This document shows, one piece after another, positions 9,696 through 18,398 of a stretch of 64,000 bases of DNA. Origin of the DNA: Trichomonas vaginalis G3 (taxonomy: Eukaryota > Parabasalia > Trichomonadida > Trichomonadidae); assembly GCF_026262505.1 (NCBI RefSeq), contig NC_067207.1:6146252-6210251 (forward strand), read 5' to 3'. The notes under the pieces were generated by a model. The model saw only the letters and a program-made list of their open reading frames with translations. It had not been told where the DNA came from and did no database searches. The position numbers and the translations under genes were made by a program. Each line of letters begins with the position of its first letter. Within the stretch, counting starts at the first letter, position 1.

Positions 9696-10514
9696 ATGAA
9701 TTTTACAAAACCACCGTTACCCTTCTTTGGAAATAAGAGTAGATGTAAAGATATTCTATTGAGAGAACTTAAGAAACTACCGAATGGTCTAACATTTGTA
9801 GATTTGTTCGGTGGAAGTTTCTATATATCCCATTTGTGCCATACAATATTTCCTGACTCAAAGATTATATGCAATGACTTCGACAACTATATGGACCGTC
9901 TCAAACATATACCAGACACAAACAATATATTGAAAGAGTTAAAAGAAAAGATACCTATAGGTAAGATGGAACGTATACCATTAGATAAGAAAAATATTGT
10001 GAGAGAGGTTTTGAAAAAAGCAGAATATATAGACTGGGATAGTATATCTGCTAGACTATTATATAGTGGTGCTATAAGAGTTCATGACATTGAAACACTT
10101 ATGTCAAAAGTTTTATATCTTAACTAATAACAAATGTTTTCAAAGAGGACATAGAAAAATATATTGAGGGTATAGAGTTTGTGAGATGTCATTGGACAGA
10201 TTTGTATGAAAAATATAAAGACAAGGAAAATGTTTTCTTTATAGTGGACCCGCCGTTCTATAACACATGGGATTTCAATACCAAGTAGACTGGACTTTGA
10301 GAGACTCTTTAGAAACTTAGACGTTTTACATAACCATCCATGCTTTTACTTTACATCCGATAAAAGTGGTTTGGAAACCGTTATGAGATGGTTAGAGGAC
10401 ATACATGACTATGAGTTTATATATGACAAGATAGAATATGAGAGAGGTCCTATAAACTGGAGAAAGTGTCATAACAAAGAAATTTTATTAGTAAGTAAAT
10501 GTGGTTTGAAATAG
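9696..10514 (+). pseudogene. D12-class (Dam-like) N6-adenine DNA methyltransferase, fossil
   Basis: The N-terminus reads PPLPFFGNKSRCKDILLREL followed by FVDLFGGSFYISHL and ICNDFDNY. These are the SAM-binding motif and following strand of MethyltransfD12 enzymes, which start with a P-F-x-G-x-K block. Further on the catalytic phrase DPPFYNTW is visible. These enzymes methylate adenine, typically in GATC or related sites. In large DNA viruses and virophages they may protect the genome or time its expression. The gene is part of element 1 and is broken (about two breaks). The start is taken at the ATG that begins MNFTKPPLPFF. A fragment of its 3' end is also found just inside the terminal repeat of element 2. 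Confidence 0.65.
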
Positions 10515-10963
10515 GACTACTTGTTTTAGGTTTTTTCCATTGTGTCATTTATTTATTTGACGTGGCAGAAAAGTACAGAGAATATGAAGATGAACCAAGT
10601 GCAAATGTTCAGCATATGTATCGTAAGAGATATTTTTTATCTAATATTAAATGGACGCACAGGAACTTAGCGAATGCACAGCAACCTGGACAACCAAACC
10701 CAGAGAATATTCCAAATGAAGTTAGAATACAAACTGCAATGGCAAACTATGGTCAAGTGCCAACAGATGTACAAATGCAAACTGCCATGTCAAATGACGC
10801 TGCGTTAGGTTTGCCACCATGGTATGCAAATATGAGATGGAAAGAGTTTTATACAAACCCTGAAGTGGGATATAAACAACTTTATGCAGATGACGCGAAC
10901 ACAGGAGTTGACCCAGAATATGTTTTCTACCAGAGGAGAAACAGAATGTATGAGTCCAGTTAA
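10499..10963 (+). CDS. Element 1 protein with N-terminal membrane segment, 154 aa
   Basis: Open frame. Residues 3-22 (FEIGLLVLGFFHCVIYLFDV) form a membrane or signal-anchor helix. The rest is hydrophilic and rich in Asn, Gln and Tyr, with two copies of a similar segment (QTAMANYGQVPTDVQMQTAM). No family recognised. Its place between the methyltransferase and small structural-type genes suggests a virion membrane or entry protein, but that is inference. Confidence 0.55.
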   Translation: MWFEIGLLVLGFFHCVIYLFDVAEKYREYEDEPSANVQHMYRKRYFLSNIKWTHRNLANAQQPGQPNPENIPNEVRIQTAMANYGQVPTDVQMQTAMSNDAALGLPPWYANMRWKEFYTNPEVGYKQLYADDANTGVDPEYVFYQRRNRMYESS

Positions 10964-11031
10964 AGAATGCTATGGAACTCAACAGGAAACGTAAGAGACT
11001 AGGCGGACATTAGATTTTTACATATAGTAAA

Positions 11032-11274
11032 ATGGGTTTCTTCAGTAGTATTGGAAACTTCTTCAGAAGAGTTGGAAGAGGTATATGGAATGGAATAAAA
11101 TCTGTCGGAAGAGGAATTTGGAACGGAGTCAAAAATATTGGTAAAAGAGTAGGTCAGTTTGTTGGTATTATACCTAAAGACCCTGAACCAGAAGAGCAAG
11201 CTCCTGTTATACAACAGCCTGAACCTGCACCACAGTCTAGTTGGCAACCAAATCCAACACCTCAACCGTATTAA
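11032..11274 (+). CDS. Element 1 small MG-start amphipathic protein, 80 aa
   Basis: Starts MGFFSSIGNFFRRVGRGIW, a consensus-like N-myristoylation site (MGxxxS) followed by an amphipathic, basic helix with a repeated GRGIWNGIK/GRGIWNGVK unit. The C-terminal half is Pro/Gln-rich. Such small membrane-active proteins resemble lytic or membrane-bridging virion proteins, but no homologue is recognised. A TTTTTAC box lies about 14 bases before the ATG. Confidence 0.55.
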   Translation: MGFFSSIGNFFRRVGRGIWNGIKSVGRGIWNGVKNIGKRVGQFVGIIPKDPEPEEQAPVIQQPEPAPQSSWQPNPTPQPY

Positions 11275-11316
11275 AAAATTATATTTTTTACCGTTCGATA
11301 GTAGTTGTATATGAAA

Positions 11317-12128
11317 CTAAGTTCTAAGTAAAACGCATGGTATAATGGAATTATTCTTTTTCTCTCCATCTGTAGTAAACCATACTTGAAAGTCTGAAAT
11401 ACTTCCACTTGGTGGTTCGTATAACTTTGTAGGTTTTTCGTAAAAGTCATTTGCCAAGCATAAGAAAGAGTTTTGGGCGCCAGAAAATGAAGCATGAACA
11501 ATAATAGCAGCTGGGTCGAAAACATCTTTAAATAAATATGGTTCATCTCTTGCATATCGACTGTAAATATTTGCTAAAGGAAGTTCGACTTTCTGATTTA
11601 ACATTCTTTGCAAATAATACCATGACATTGCAGTGAATTCTGTATATATTTGTTCGTCTTTCTTTGGATTGTCTTCGTAGATTTGAAATGACACTTGTGA
11701 ATTTTGTTTGTCATATACAATTCTCACATAAAGTGTGCTCTCGGTATTTGCATATTCATCAGCATATTTTGCATAACATGAATTTATTTTATCTTCTATA
11801 TTTTTTAACGCAGTCTGTAGAGAAGATGAAAGGTCAACTTGTATTAGCTCAATTTCTTCCCACATTTTTCGTTTCCCTTCAGATATATAATCTATATGAA
11901 ACCTTACAATAAATGGAAAACTTTTATCTTCTACAGACACAAACTTCATTCTACGAAAGCCAATAGCTTTTGTGACAGATGGTCTCTTAACCATCTTAAT
12001 GGGTAGTCAAAACGATAGCCTTCATGCTTTACGGTCTCTGTCTCAAACTTTTGACCGACATTAGTAAAAAGTTCATCTAATGGTTTAGTTGTAGCAACTC
12101 TTGAATTTTCTTTTTCTATTGGAAGCAT
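11317..12128 (-). pseudogene. Element 1 protein of unknown function, paralogue of the gene at 16225
   Basis: About 270 residues in the ancestral length; about one break. It shares with 16225-17028 the phrases TKPLDxxFTN, YRFDYPxRWL, AIGFRR, VFDPxxxxxHASFS, NSFLCxxxDFY and YEPPSxSxSDFQVWFTT. The two copies lie 4 kb apart on opposite strands, so they come from an inverted duplication inside the element. The even spread of aromatic residues and beta-prone segments would fit a structural or fibre-associated protein; no known family seen. Confidence 0.6.
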
Positions 12129-12146
12129 ATTTTATCTACAATAAAA

Positions 12147-13403
12147 ATGTCGAAAGATATTGCTTCCATGAGAGAAATACAACACAACCGACAACTCATT
12201 GTGCAAGCTCTAAATAAGAACACAACAAACTTTTCAAACTATTCTAAGATATCTGAGTCATTGAAAGAAGGAAACTTAAAACTGACATTAAACCCAATGA
12301 CAGATGAGTTTCTGTTTCAAGACAATAAGAACCATACTGTCTGTATAAATCCAACAAAAGGAACTTTAAACGAGAAACCTATAGATGAACTTCTTTTGAA
12401 GGCAGATATTGACAACAAAGCTGACAAAGAGTATGTAGATGCAACATGAGACTATATTCTCGCATGGACAGATAGAACATACCCACAAAAACACCATACA
12501 CATAACATCTATGACGTAGATGAACTACCAGCAATGTTAGATGACAAAGCGGATAAAACATATGTTGACAATAAAATGTCAAGTGAAGTGACAAGAGCTG
12601 ACAAAGAATATTCTAAAAAGACTCATACACACGATTTCTTCGCAACTGTTGGTATAGAAAATATTGCAGGAACGGTTGAAGAACCTGATGGAACTGGTGG
12701 GGATGCATTGTATTGGAAACCTCCTAACTTTCCACAAGGTTTAACATCGGAGGATGACATAACGACGATGAAATACACTAGATGTAGAAATGTCTATGTC
12801 ATGGAGGATGAAAACAAAGTTAAATTCACTGCTCAAGATTTATATGACAACAAAGCTGACAAAACATATGTTAACGATGAGTTAGATAAAAAAGCTGACA
12901 AAACATATGTTAACGATGAGTTATATAAAAAAGCAGACAAAACAGAGCTTCAAACATTAAAGACAGAAATACTTCATACAGTATATCCTATAGGTTCTAT
13001 TTATACGTCAATGAACTCTACCAGACCAGAAGTAGTACTTGGTTTTGGAACTTGGACTCAAATAGTCGACAGGTTTTTGTATTGTGCAAACTCTTCAAAG
13101 GAAACAGGTGGAAGTAAAACGATTTCAGGTGAAAACTTACCTGCACACAGTCACTACATAGATTTAAGTACATCTCAAGCAGGTTGGCATAAGCATAGAT
13201 ATTGGGATTGGTCAGGAATGACAAAAGGTAAAGGATATGATGTTAAAGACGACGTTAAGTTTGCTATAAATTGTTATTGGAGTGACACTCAGGGAGAAGG
13301 AAACCATACACATCGCGTTTCAGGGTATACGCAAACAACGGGACAAAGTAAAGACTACATGCCACCTTACATGACAGTTTACGCATGGTATAGAATTGCT
13401 TAG
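12147..13403 (+). pseudogene. Fibre-like protein with phage-collar-type C-terminus, fossil
   Basis: The N-terminal part (MSKDIASMREIQHNRQLIVQ) is helical. The middle has a shaft with repeated ADKTYVNDEL-type units separated by about 13 residues. The C-terminal 150 residues read YPIGSIYTSMNSTRPEVVLG, then FGTWTQIVDRF, GGSKTISGENLPAHSHY, HTHRVSG, and end PPYMTVYAWYRI. This is the signature of phage tail-collar/baseplate fibre tips (His-rich metal-binding trimeric tip) also found in some eukaryotic giant viruses and virophages. It would be the receptor-binding protein of a virion. About one break separates the head from the shaft. Confidence 0.75.
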
Positions 13404-14359
13404 TCGTCATTTTCAACTTCTTTAGCATATTCGTCTGGAGTTGTCTTATATTTGTTAGGAACTGTCTTTGAAAGTATACCACCTTGAACCTTAACAAGTT
13501 TGAAACGAGGTCTGACAATAGTAGTTTTATCTTCTGCTTGCAGTCTGTACATTTTGCCATGTTTGCCTAAAACTTCATAATATTCTCTTGTATACTTTCT
13601 TCTATTTTTACGAACACGAATGCGAGTACCTGTCGAGTTCCCATTGTTGTCATAGTCAATAGTATTTTCATATGGGTCGCGTTTAGGTATTTCTATTTTT
13701 ACTTTGTCACCTTTCTGAAGTTTGAAGCCCGGCATTCTTTCTTGTTTGTCTCTTTTGACTAAATTGTTAAATATATAGTCTTTCTCTAAGTCAGGGTTGT
13801 TTTTCATTTCTTCGGGGGAGTGGTTTCCCAAACCTTTTTGTTTACGGCTATTGTAAATATTTAAAACTTGTCTCATCTTTGCCATGGAGAAGTGTCTATA
13901 TTTGTCGTCATATGACATTTCATTTGCTTCACCACCTTGTGGTTGGTTTAAGTCTCTTAACATTTTTATACAACCGTCAATGACACCAAGAGCAGAATGG
14001 TTTTGGTCGACAATGAAATATTGGTTTACATTTTTTGAACGCAGATAGTTTTTTACATCATCTGATTTGAAAGAACTTTCACAGTCAGATGTCAGTTTTG
14101 TTGGATGGTATTTGTCAACGAATATTGTCAAAGCTGCTAAGATATCTAAAATATTTTTGGACTGTAATGGTATGGCTTCACAGTATCTTGTGTTTTGACC
14201 GACAAATATTAGCCAGTATGGTGGTCCATCTTCTCTATACCTCGGAATGTTTTCCAAGATATCCATAAACCAAGCATTTGGTGTTGAACTAAAGATTTTT
14301 ACCATGAGTGCTTTCTTTGTTGCTTTAGAAACATACGGGTCCTTGTTTGAATTCGTCAT
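13400..14359 (-). CDS. rve-type integrase (retroviral-like fold) of element 1
   Basis: Open frame of 319 residues with the transposase/integrase core: WFMDILENIP, YWLIFVGQNTRYCEAIPL, KLTSDCESSF and NHSALGVIDGCIKMLRD in the order expected for the RNase-H-like catalytic fold. A basic C-terminal domain follows (about residues 200-290, PGFKLQKGDKVKIEIPKRDP), of the SH3/chromo-like kind that ends Maverick integrases. It would insert the element into the host genome using the terminal repeats. It sits back to back with the 133-aa gene at 14377; only 17 bases separate the two ATGs. Confidence 0.85.
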   Translation of the reverse strand: MTNSNKDPYVSKATKKALMVKIFSSTPNAWFMDILENIPRYREDGPPYWLIFVGQNTRYCEAIPLQSKNILDILAALTIFVDKYHPTKLTSDCESSFKSDDVKNYLRSKNVNQYFIVDQNHSALGVIDGCIKMLRDLNQPQGGEANEMSYDDKYRHFSMAKMRQVLNIYNSRKQKGLGNHSPEEMKNNPDLEKDYIFNNLVKRDKQERMPGFKLQKGDKVKIEIPKRDPYENTIDYDNNGNSTGTRIRVRKNRRKYTREYYEVLGKHGKMYRLQAEDKTTIVRPRFKLVKVQGGILSKTVPNKYKTTPDEYAKEVENDD

Positions 14360-14376
14360 TTTTTAACCCATAAGAA

Positions 14377-14778
14377 ATGGGTTTATTTGGCGCATTAGCA
14401 GGAGTTGCATCCAGATTTTTGCCCGCAGTGGGAACAATAGCCAGAGGTGTATTTGGAGTTGGAAGGAAGATTTTGAGTACATTAGGTATACTTAAAGAGA
14501 AAGCACAACCTATTATACAAACTGTACAGAAAGGTTGGGATGTAGCACGAGATGCAGCAAATCTTATTCCAAATCCTGAAACAAGAGGAAAAGTTCAAGG
14601 ATGGATGGACAATGTAGGAAGACAAGCAGGAAACTATTATAACAAAGCAAATGACTACTATAACCAAGCAGGACACTATATGGACCAAGGTGAAAGATTC
14701 TTTAACAGAGGATATAACCATGCACAACAGTGGGTAAACAATAACCAACCTCAACCGCCTCAAACGTGGGGAATGTAA
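14377..14778 (+). CDS. Element 1 small MG-start protein, 133 aa
   Basis: Starts MGLFGALAGVASRFLPAVG, a possible N-myristoylation site and hydrophobic amphipathic helix, followed by a helix with GRKILSTLGILKEKAQPII. The C-terminus has Tyr/Asn-rich imperfect repeats (YYNKANDYYNQAGHYMDQ) and ends Pro/Gln-rich. It resembles the 80-aa protein at 11032 in design. A role in membrane attachment or penetration of a virion is inferred, not shown. Confidence 0.55.
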   Translation: MGLFGALAGVASRFLPAVGTIARGVFGVGRKILSTLGILKEKAQPIIQTVQKGWDVARDAANLIPNPETRGKVQGWMDNVGRQAGNYYNKANDYYNQAGHYMDQGERFFNRGYNHAQQWVNNNQPQPPQTWGM

Positions 14779-14797
14779 AATTTTTTACCGAGATGAA

Positions 14798-14950
14798 ATG
14801 AACAATACAGCATTGAGACAAATGGGTTCAAGATGGATTTGTCGACTTCCAGCAGTTACACCACGTGTTTGTCAAGTTCTTCCTATACCTCAGGAAGTTT
14901 TAGACCGACTTAAAAAACCTAAACAACCAGTTGAAAACAAACCAAACTAA
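14798..14950 (+). CDS. Element 1 very small protein, 50 aa
   Basis: ATG at 14798 opens 50 codons to TAA at 14948-14950 (MNNTALRQMGSRWICRLPAV at the start). Support comes from its leader: AAAATTTTTTACCGAGATGAA is nearly repeated before the next gene at 14970, with the same distance to the ATG. Basic, Pro-rich, no family. Confidence 0.45.
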   Translation: MNNTALRQMGSRWICRLPAVTPRVCQVLPIPQEVLDRLKKPKQPVENKPN

Positions 14951-14969
14951 AATTTTTTACTGAGATGAA

Positions 14970-15500
14970 ATGACCGAAGAAGTTGAAACGGTAGATTTGA
15001 CACCACAAACAAAAAGTTCAGAACCATTGTCAAAACCTGTCAAAGAACTTACAGATGAAGAGAAAAATTCAATAATAGAAAGTGCCAGGTCTGGAAATAC
15101 AAACCCTAACTACAAAGTCACTTTTCATAGAAATGGAACGGCTAGTATCTCAAAAAAGAAACAGACTCTCACAAATAAAATATTGAAGTCTGAAGGAGTT
15201 AAAGAGACAACAGATGGGAAGGTATACTTCACTGACCAACAGTTCATTATAGAACATCTCATTGACTTAGAGTCGAAATATTCTAAACTTTACAACAAAC
15301 ACAAAAAGTTGAAAGGAAAACAAAAACAAATGGCATATGATATTTATGAAGATGTTGACGACACAACCATACCTGCAAGTGAGGTAAAGTCAGAGGAACC
15401 GAAAAGTGACGAAAAACAGATAGAAGAAGGTGAGCCAAAAACTGAAGATAAACCAAACCAAAGGTTAGTTTCCAAACTAAACCAAGTCAACCTTCATTAG
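14970..15500 (+). CDS. Element 1 hydrophilic protein, 176 aa
   Basis: Acidic, Lys/Glu-rich. It has a helical coiled-coil segment around residues 85-115 (IIEHLIDLESKYSKLYNKHK) and a disordered acidic tail (KSEEPKSDEKQIEEGEPK). No family. Preceded by a TTTTTTACTGAGATGAA leader almost identical to that of the 50-aa gene. The design would fit a scaffold or core protein. Confidence 0.5.
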   Translation: MTEEVETVDLTPQTKSSEPLSKPVKELTDEEKNSIIESARSGNTNPNYKVTFHRNGTASISKKKQTLTNKILKSEGVKETTDGKVYFTDQQFIIEHLIDLESKYSKLYNKHKKLKGKQKQMAYDIYEDVDDTTIPASEVKSEEPKSDEKQIEEGEPKTEDKPNQRLVSKLNQVNLH

Positions 15501-15602
15501 CTGGTATGGGTTGGCGTCAAAGGCTTCTGGTAGCAGGAGGTTATGTAAAGTAAAAGAAAACAGTATATTTTTCAAAAAAATATTTTTTTTATTTTATTTG
15601 AA

Positions 15603-16187
15603 ATGTACGCCGAGTTTGTTGGAACAGACCGTTGGGAAACTTGTTTGTTAGATGAGAAATATGAAATTCACTGTTGTGAGTCATTTGAAGTCAGAAACAA
15701 AAAGACAAAAAGAGTTTTAAGCGAATGGGAGCAAAAATACGGATATGCTATTATGAAGATGGGTGGAAAACACTATTTTAAACATGTTGTCATTGCAACT
15801 CATTTTATACCGAACCCTAACAATCTACCTCTTGTAGACCATATAAACCGTATAAGAAACGACAATAGACTTGAAAACTTACGCTGGGTCACTCGTTCTG
15901 AAAACAATAAGAACATAGGCAAAATTGGAGATATTGTATTCGAATTTGTCGACGAACTAGAAGATGAAGCAATTGAAATTACAGACTATGGTAAGCATAC
16001 GTTGGAGTTTTACTACTATAGCGAAGAACAAGACTCTTTCTACTTTTATACCGGCGTAAACTATAGAAAATTACAAGTATGTTTTACTAAGGCGGGCTAT
16101 GCTTATGTAAACGCTAGAGATACAGATGGAAAATACGTTAGACTATATCTTAACAAATTCAAGAAGCTATATGGCATACCATTTTAA
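15603..16187 (+). CDS. HNH-type homing endonuclease-like protein in element 1
   Basis: Open frame of 194 residues. The first half carries an HNH_3/NUMOD4-like module: YGYAIMKMGGKHYFKHVVIA, then HFIPNPNNLPLVDHINRIRN and DNRLENLRWVTRSENNKN. These match the H-N-H fingers of free-standing phage and giant-virus endonucleases. The second half (residues about 110-194) is Tyr-rich and looks like a DNA-binding domain. Such enzymes nick or cut DNA and promote their own spread or exclude competing genomes. An AATATTTTTTTTATTTTA leader lies just before the ATG. Confidence 0.8.
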   Translation: MYAEFVGTDRWETCLLDEKYEIHCCESFEVRNKKTKRVLSEWEQKYGYAIMKMGGKHYFKHVVIATHFIPNPNNLPLVDHINRIRNDNRLENLRWVTRSENNKNIGKIGDIVFEFVDELEDEAIEITDYGKHTLEFYYYSEEQDSFYFYTGVNYRKLQVCFTKAGYAYVNARDTDGKYVRLYLNKFKKLYGIPF

Positions 16188-16224
16188 AACATTTTTTAAA
16201 ACAGTATATTTTTACATATATTAA

Positions 16225-17028
16225 ATGTTTCAGGTTGAAAAACAAAGAACAAAAGTAGTAGATACAAAACCGTTAGACTATATCTTTACAAACGCCGGTA
16301 GGACTATATCAGATGAAGAAATTTCATCCCGTACTTACAGGTTTGACTATCCAATTCGTTGGCTTCAAAGTCCTTCAGATGCAAAGGCAATAGGATTTAG
16401 AAGAGTTTTGTTTTCAAATAGAACTAACGCTTTTATGTTTGCAGTATATTTTCATGGTCAGTATAGAGGTTCTGATGGTCTAATAGACAAATTTGACGAA
16501 ATGAGAATCTTTACAGTTCGTTCAGACGAAAACCTTGAGAAGACTCTAAATGACTTTCAAACTCAAATAAACAAATACTACTGGGAATTTCAAGAAAAAT
16601 ACGATTCTTTACTAAATGGAACATACTATCTGAAACTAGAATATGACAAGATGAACTCCACCGTTTCATTTCAAAGGATTGAAATTAACCCTCCAAGAGA
16701 TACACAGTTTTTATTTTGGGAGGTAGACAAACGTTCTTGGGCACAATTTCTTCGGTTACTAAACCAGAACGAACCATTACCACCTGACGGTCCGTTTAAA
16801 TTTATACGCCCACCAACAGATTTGACAGTTTATAAAAACGTGTTTGACCCTCAAAATGTTATGTGTCATGCAAGTTTCAGTTCAAGCAACAATAGTTTTC
16901 TATGTATTGGTAAGGACTTTTATGACTTTGCTTCTAAATTCTACGAACCACCTAGTAACAGTTTCTCTGACTTTCAAGTTTGGTTCACAACAAATGTGTG
17001 TGCAACATATTATTCCATTGTACTATGA
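16225..17028 (+). CDS. Element 1 protein of unknown function, paralogue of the gene at 11317
   Basis: 267 residues. Shared blocks with the minus-strand copy include TKPLDYIFTNAG, YRFDYPIRWL, AIGFRRVLF, FDPQNVMCHASFS, SFLCIGKDFY and SDFQVWFTT. The end of the copy runs into unrelated sequence. The 5' leader TATATTTTTACATATATTAA fits the TTTTTAC class seen before structural genes. Unknown structural role. Confidence 0.6.
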   Translation: MFQVEKQRTKVVDTKPLDYIFTNAGRTISDEEISSRTYRFDYPIRWLQSPSDAKAIGFRRVLFSNRTNAFMFAVYFHGQYRGSDGLIDKFDEMRIFTVRSDENLEKTLNDFQTQINKYYWEFQEKYDSLLNGTYYLKLEYDKMNSTVSFQRIEINPPRDTQFLFWEVDKRSWAQFLRLLNQNEPLPPDGPFKFIRPPTDLTVYKNVFDPQNVMCHASFSSSNNSFLCIGKDFYDFASKFYEPPSNSFSDFQVWFTTNVCATYYSIVL

Positions 17029-17086
17029 CTTTTATCTCGAATTGTCTTTCATATATAACTACGGAAAAGTGCTGAAAAAGTATTGA

Positions 17087-17420
17087 AAAATAATGTTTTA
17101 GGTGAAGAGGTGACATCTCACCCGTTTTTCTCACCTCTTTTCTCACCTGTTTTCTCACCCGTTGAATTTTCATGAATTTTGTGCTGAATTCGACAAAAAT
17201 GAGTTTTTGGTTGAAAAAAGAGGTGGAGCCAAAAAGTGGCTCGACCTCAAAACAAGCATTTTGTGAAGAATATACCAACCCGCGGAAAACAGCGGGTTGC
17301 TTTTTATACAAAATTCAACAGGTGAATTTTCATGAATTTCCTTAAGATAGAAAAAAAATATATTTTAGGCGACCAGGTCACTCGGTCACTCGGTCACTCG
17401 GTCAACTAACATCTTTTTGA
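17087..17420. repeat. Two iteron modules (core words GGTGA and GGTCA)
   Basis: At 17087 AAAAATAATGTTTTA is followed by an inverted pair of the word (GGTGA...TCACC), then TTTTTCTCACC repeated at short intervals, then TTGAATTTTCATGAATTTT. At 17350 a second module reads AATATATTTTAGGCGACC followed by four GGTCACTC-type repeats. Both sit before the KilA-N gene. See the findings for the whole family. Confidence 0.7.
17255..17325 (+). repeat. Short stray copy of KilA-N coding DNA
   Basis: GCATTTTGTGAAGAATATACC and the following CCGCGGAAAACAGCGGGTTG recur almost exactly at 17822-17890 inside the KilA-N gene. The piece has no reading frame of its own here and lies inside the repeat region upstream, a local copy-and-paste event. 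Confidence 0.7.
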
Positions 17421-17459
17421 AAAAAGTGTGACAACATGACATTTTTGACAACAACACAG

Positions 17460-17545
17460 GAAATAGATTTCATCGTATATTTTTTGTTAAGACTTCATCG
17501 TAAAATGTTTTGTTGAGACTTCATCGTATATGTTTTGTCGAGATT
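17460..17545 (+). repeat. Short array related to the 25-bp repeat
   Basis: Three units of the CTTCATCGTA(T/A)ATGTTTTGT type occur before the KilA-N leader, a diverged form of the large array at 18395. Confidence 0.6.
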
Positions 17546-17633
17546 TTTTATCGTTGTGGTCCGACGGTTAAGCACAAACGAATGTCCGACGTCCCACCAA
17601 AAAATATTTTTTATTTTTATTGTAAGAACAGAA

Positions 17634-18298
17634 ATGTCAGTCGAAGCAAAAACGTTCACGAACAAATCTAATGGCGAAACATTCACAAAAGGCACTTACA
17701 ACGGTATTGAAGTCTTTACGTAGAGACAAGGATGGTTATATAAATGCAACAAATATGTGTCAGCAGTTTAGGAAGGACTTTAGAAGGTTGTTGGAAAATA
17801 AGTCCTGGGAAGAGTATTTTGAGGCATTTTGTGAAGAATATACCAACCCGCGGAAAACAGCGGGTTGCTTTTTATACAAAATTCATGCAGGAATTCCTGA
17901 TGAAATCAAACAGGTTAGAGGAATGTATGTAGACCCAAGACTTGTAAACTATATAGCAATGTGGGCTTCTCCAAAATATTGCATAGCAGTTGGAAAAATT
18001 ATGGACTCCATAGACAAGAAAGTTCATGAGAAATTAGATGAAGAAGAACTTGAAGATACAGTAGAGAATGCAAAACCTTTGTTCGAAGAAGAAGTTAGAA
18101 AAATGCATGAAAAAACAAATAGAACATGAACGTGAGATATGTTCTGGTTATAGAGACTCGCCATACGAACTAGACCAATGGGAACAAGAAGATTTAAAGA
18201 GAGAATTTAGAGAATATGAACTCGCTAAGATAGCATTAGAAGCTGCAGAAGAGAGGTTAAAAGCTTGGGGTTGTTTTGTACAAAAATATTGTGAGTAA
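17634..18298 (+). pseudogene. KilA-N domain protein, copy 1, fossil
   Basis: The N-terminal KilA-N signature is clear: RRDKDGYINATNMCQQF, the charged helix, GMYVDPRLVNYIAMWASPKY and a following IMDSIDKK helix. KilA-N proteins are DNA-binding regulators common in phages and large DNA viruses. The C-terminal part is Glu/Lys-rich and helical. The leader AATATTTTTTATTTTTATTG followed by TAAGAACA is shared with the gene at 18947. The gene has about two breaks. The repeat modules around it might be its binding sites, which is inference. Confidence 0.7.
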
Positions 18299-18318
18299 AT
18301 GAACCATTTTTTTCGACA

Positions 18319-18398
18319 AAAATAATGTTTATGTTAGAATGTTAGATCTAACATGTTTTCTAACATGTTTTCTAACATGGTCTAAAACTCTTGAATTT
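18319..18398. repeat. Iteron module (core word GTTAG/CTAAC)
   Basis: AAAATAATGTTTATGTTAGAA is followed by the palindrome GTTAGATCTAAC, two direct TTTTCTAACATG repeats and a TTGAATTTG edge. It lies between the KilA-N gene and the 25-bp array. Confidence 0.75.

Noticed and set aside
13400-14359. Integrase as evidence of an LTR retroelement
   Set aside because: No reverse transcriptase, gag or LTR is present; capsid, ATPase and helicase genes place it in a Maverick-type element.
14482-14763. Minus-strand frame opposite the 133-aa gene
   Set aside because: Hydrophobic Cys/Ile/Val-rich shadow of the Tyr/Asn/Gln-rich plus-strand gene, which has the better leader.
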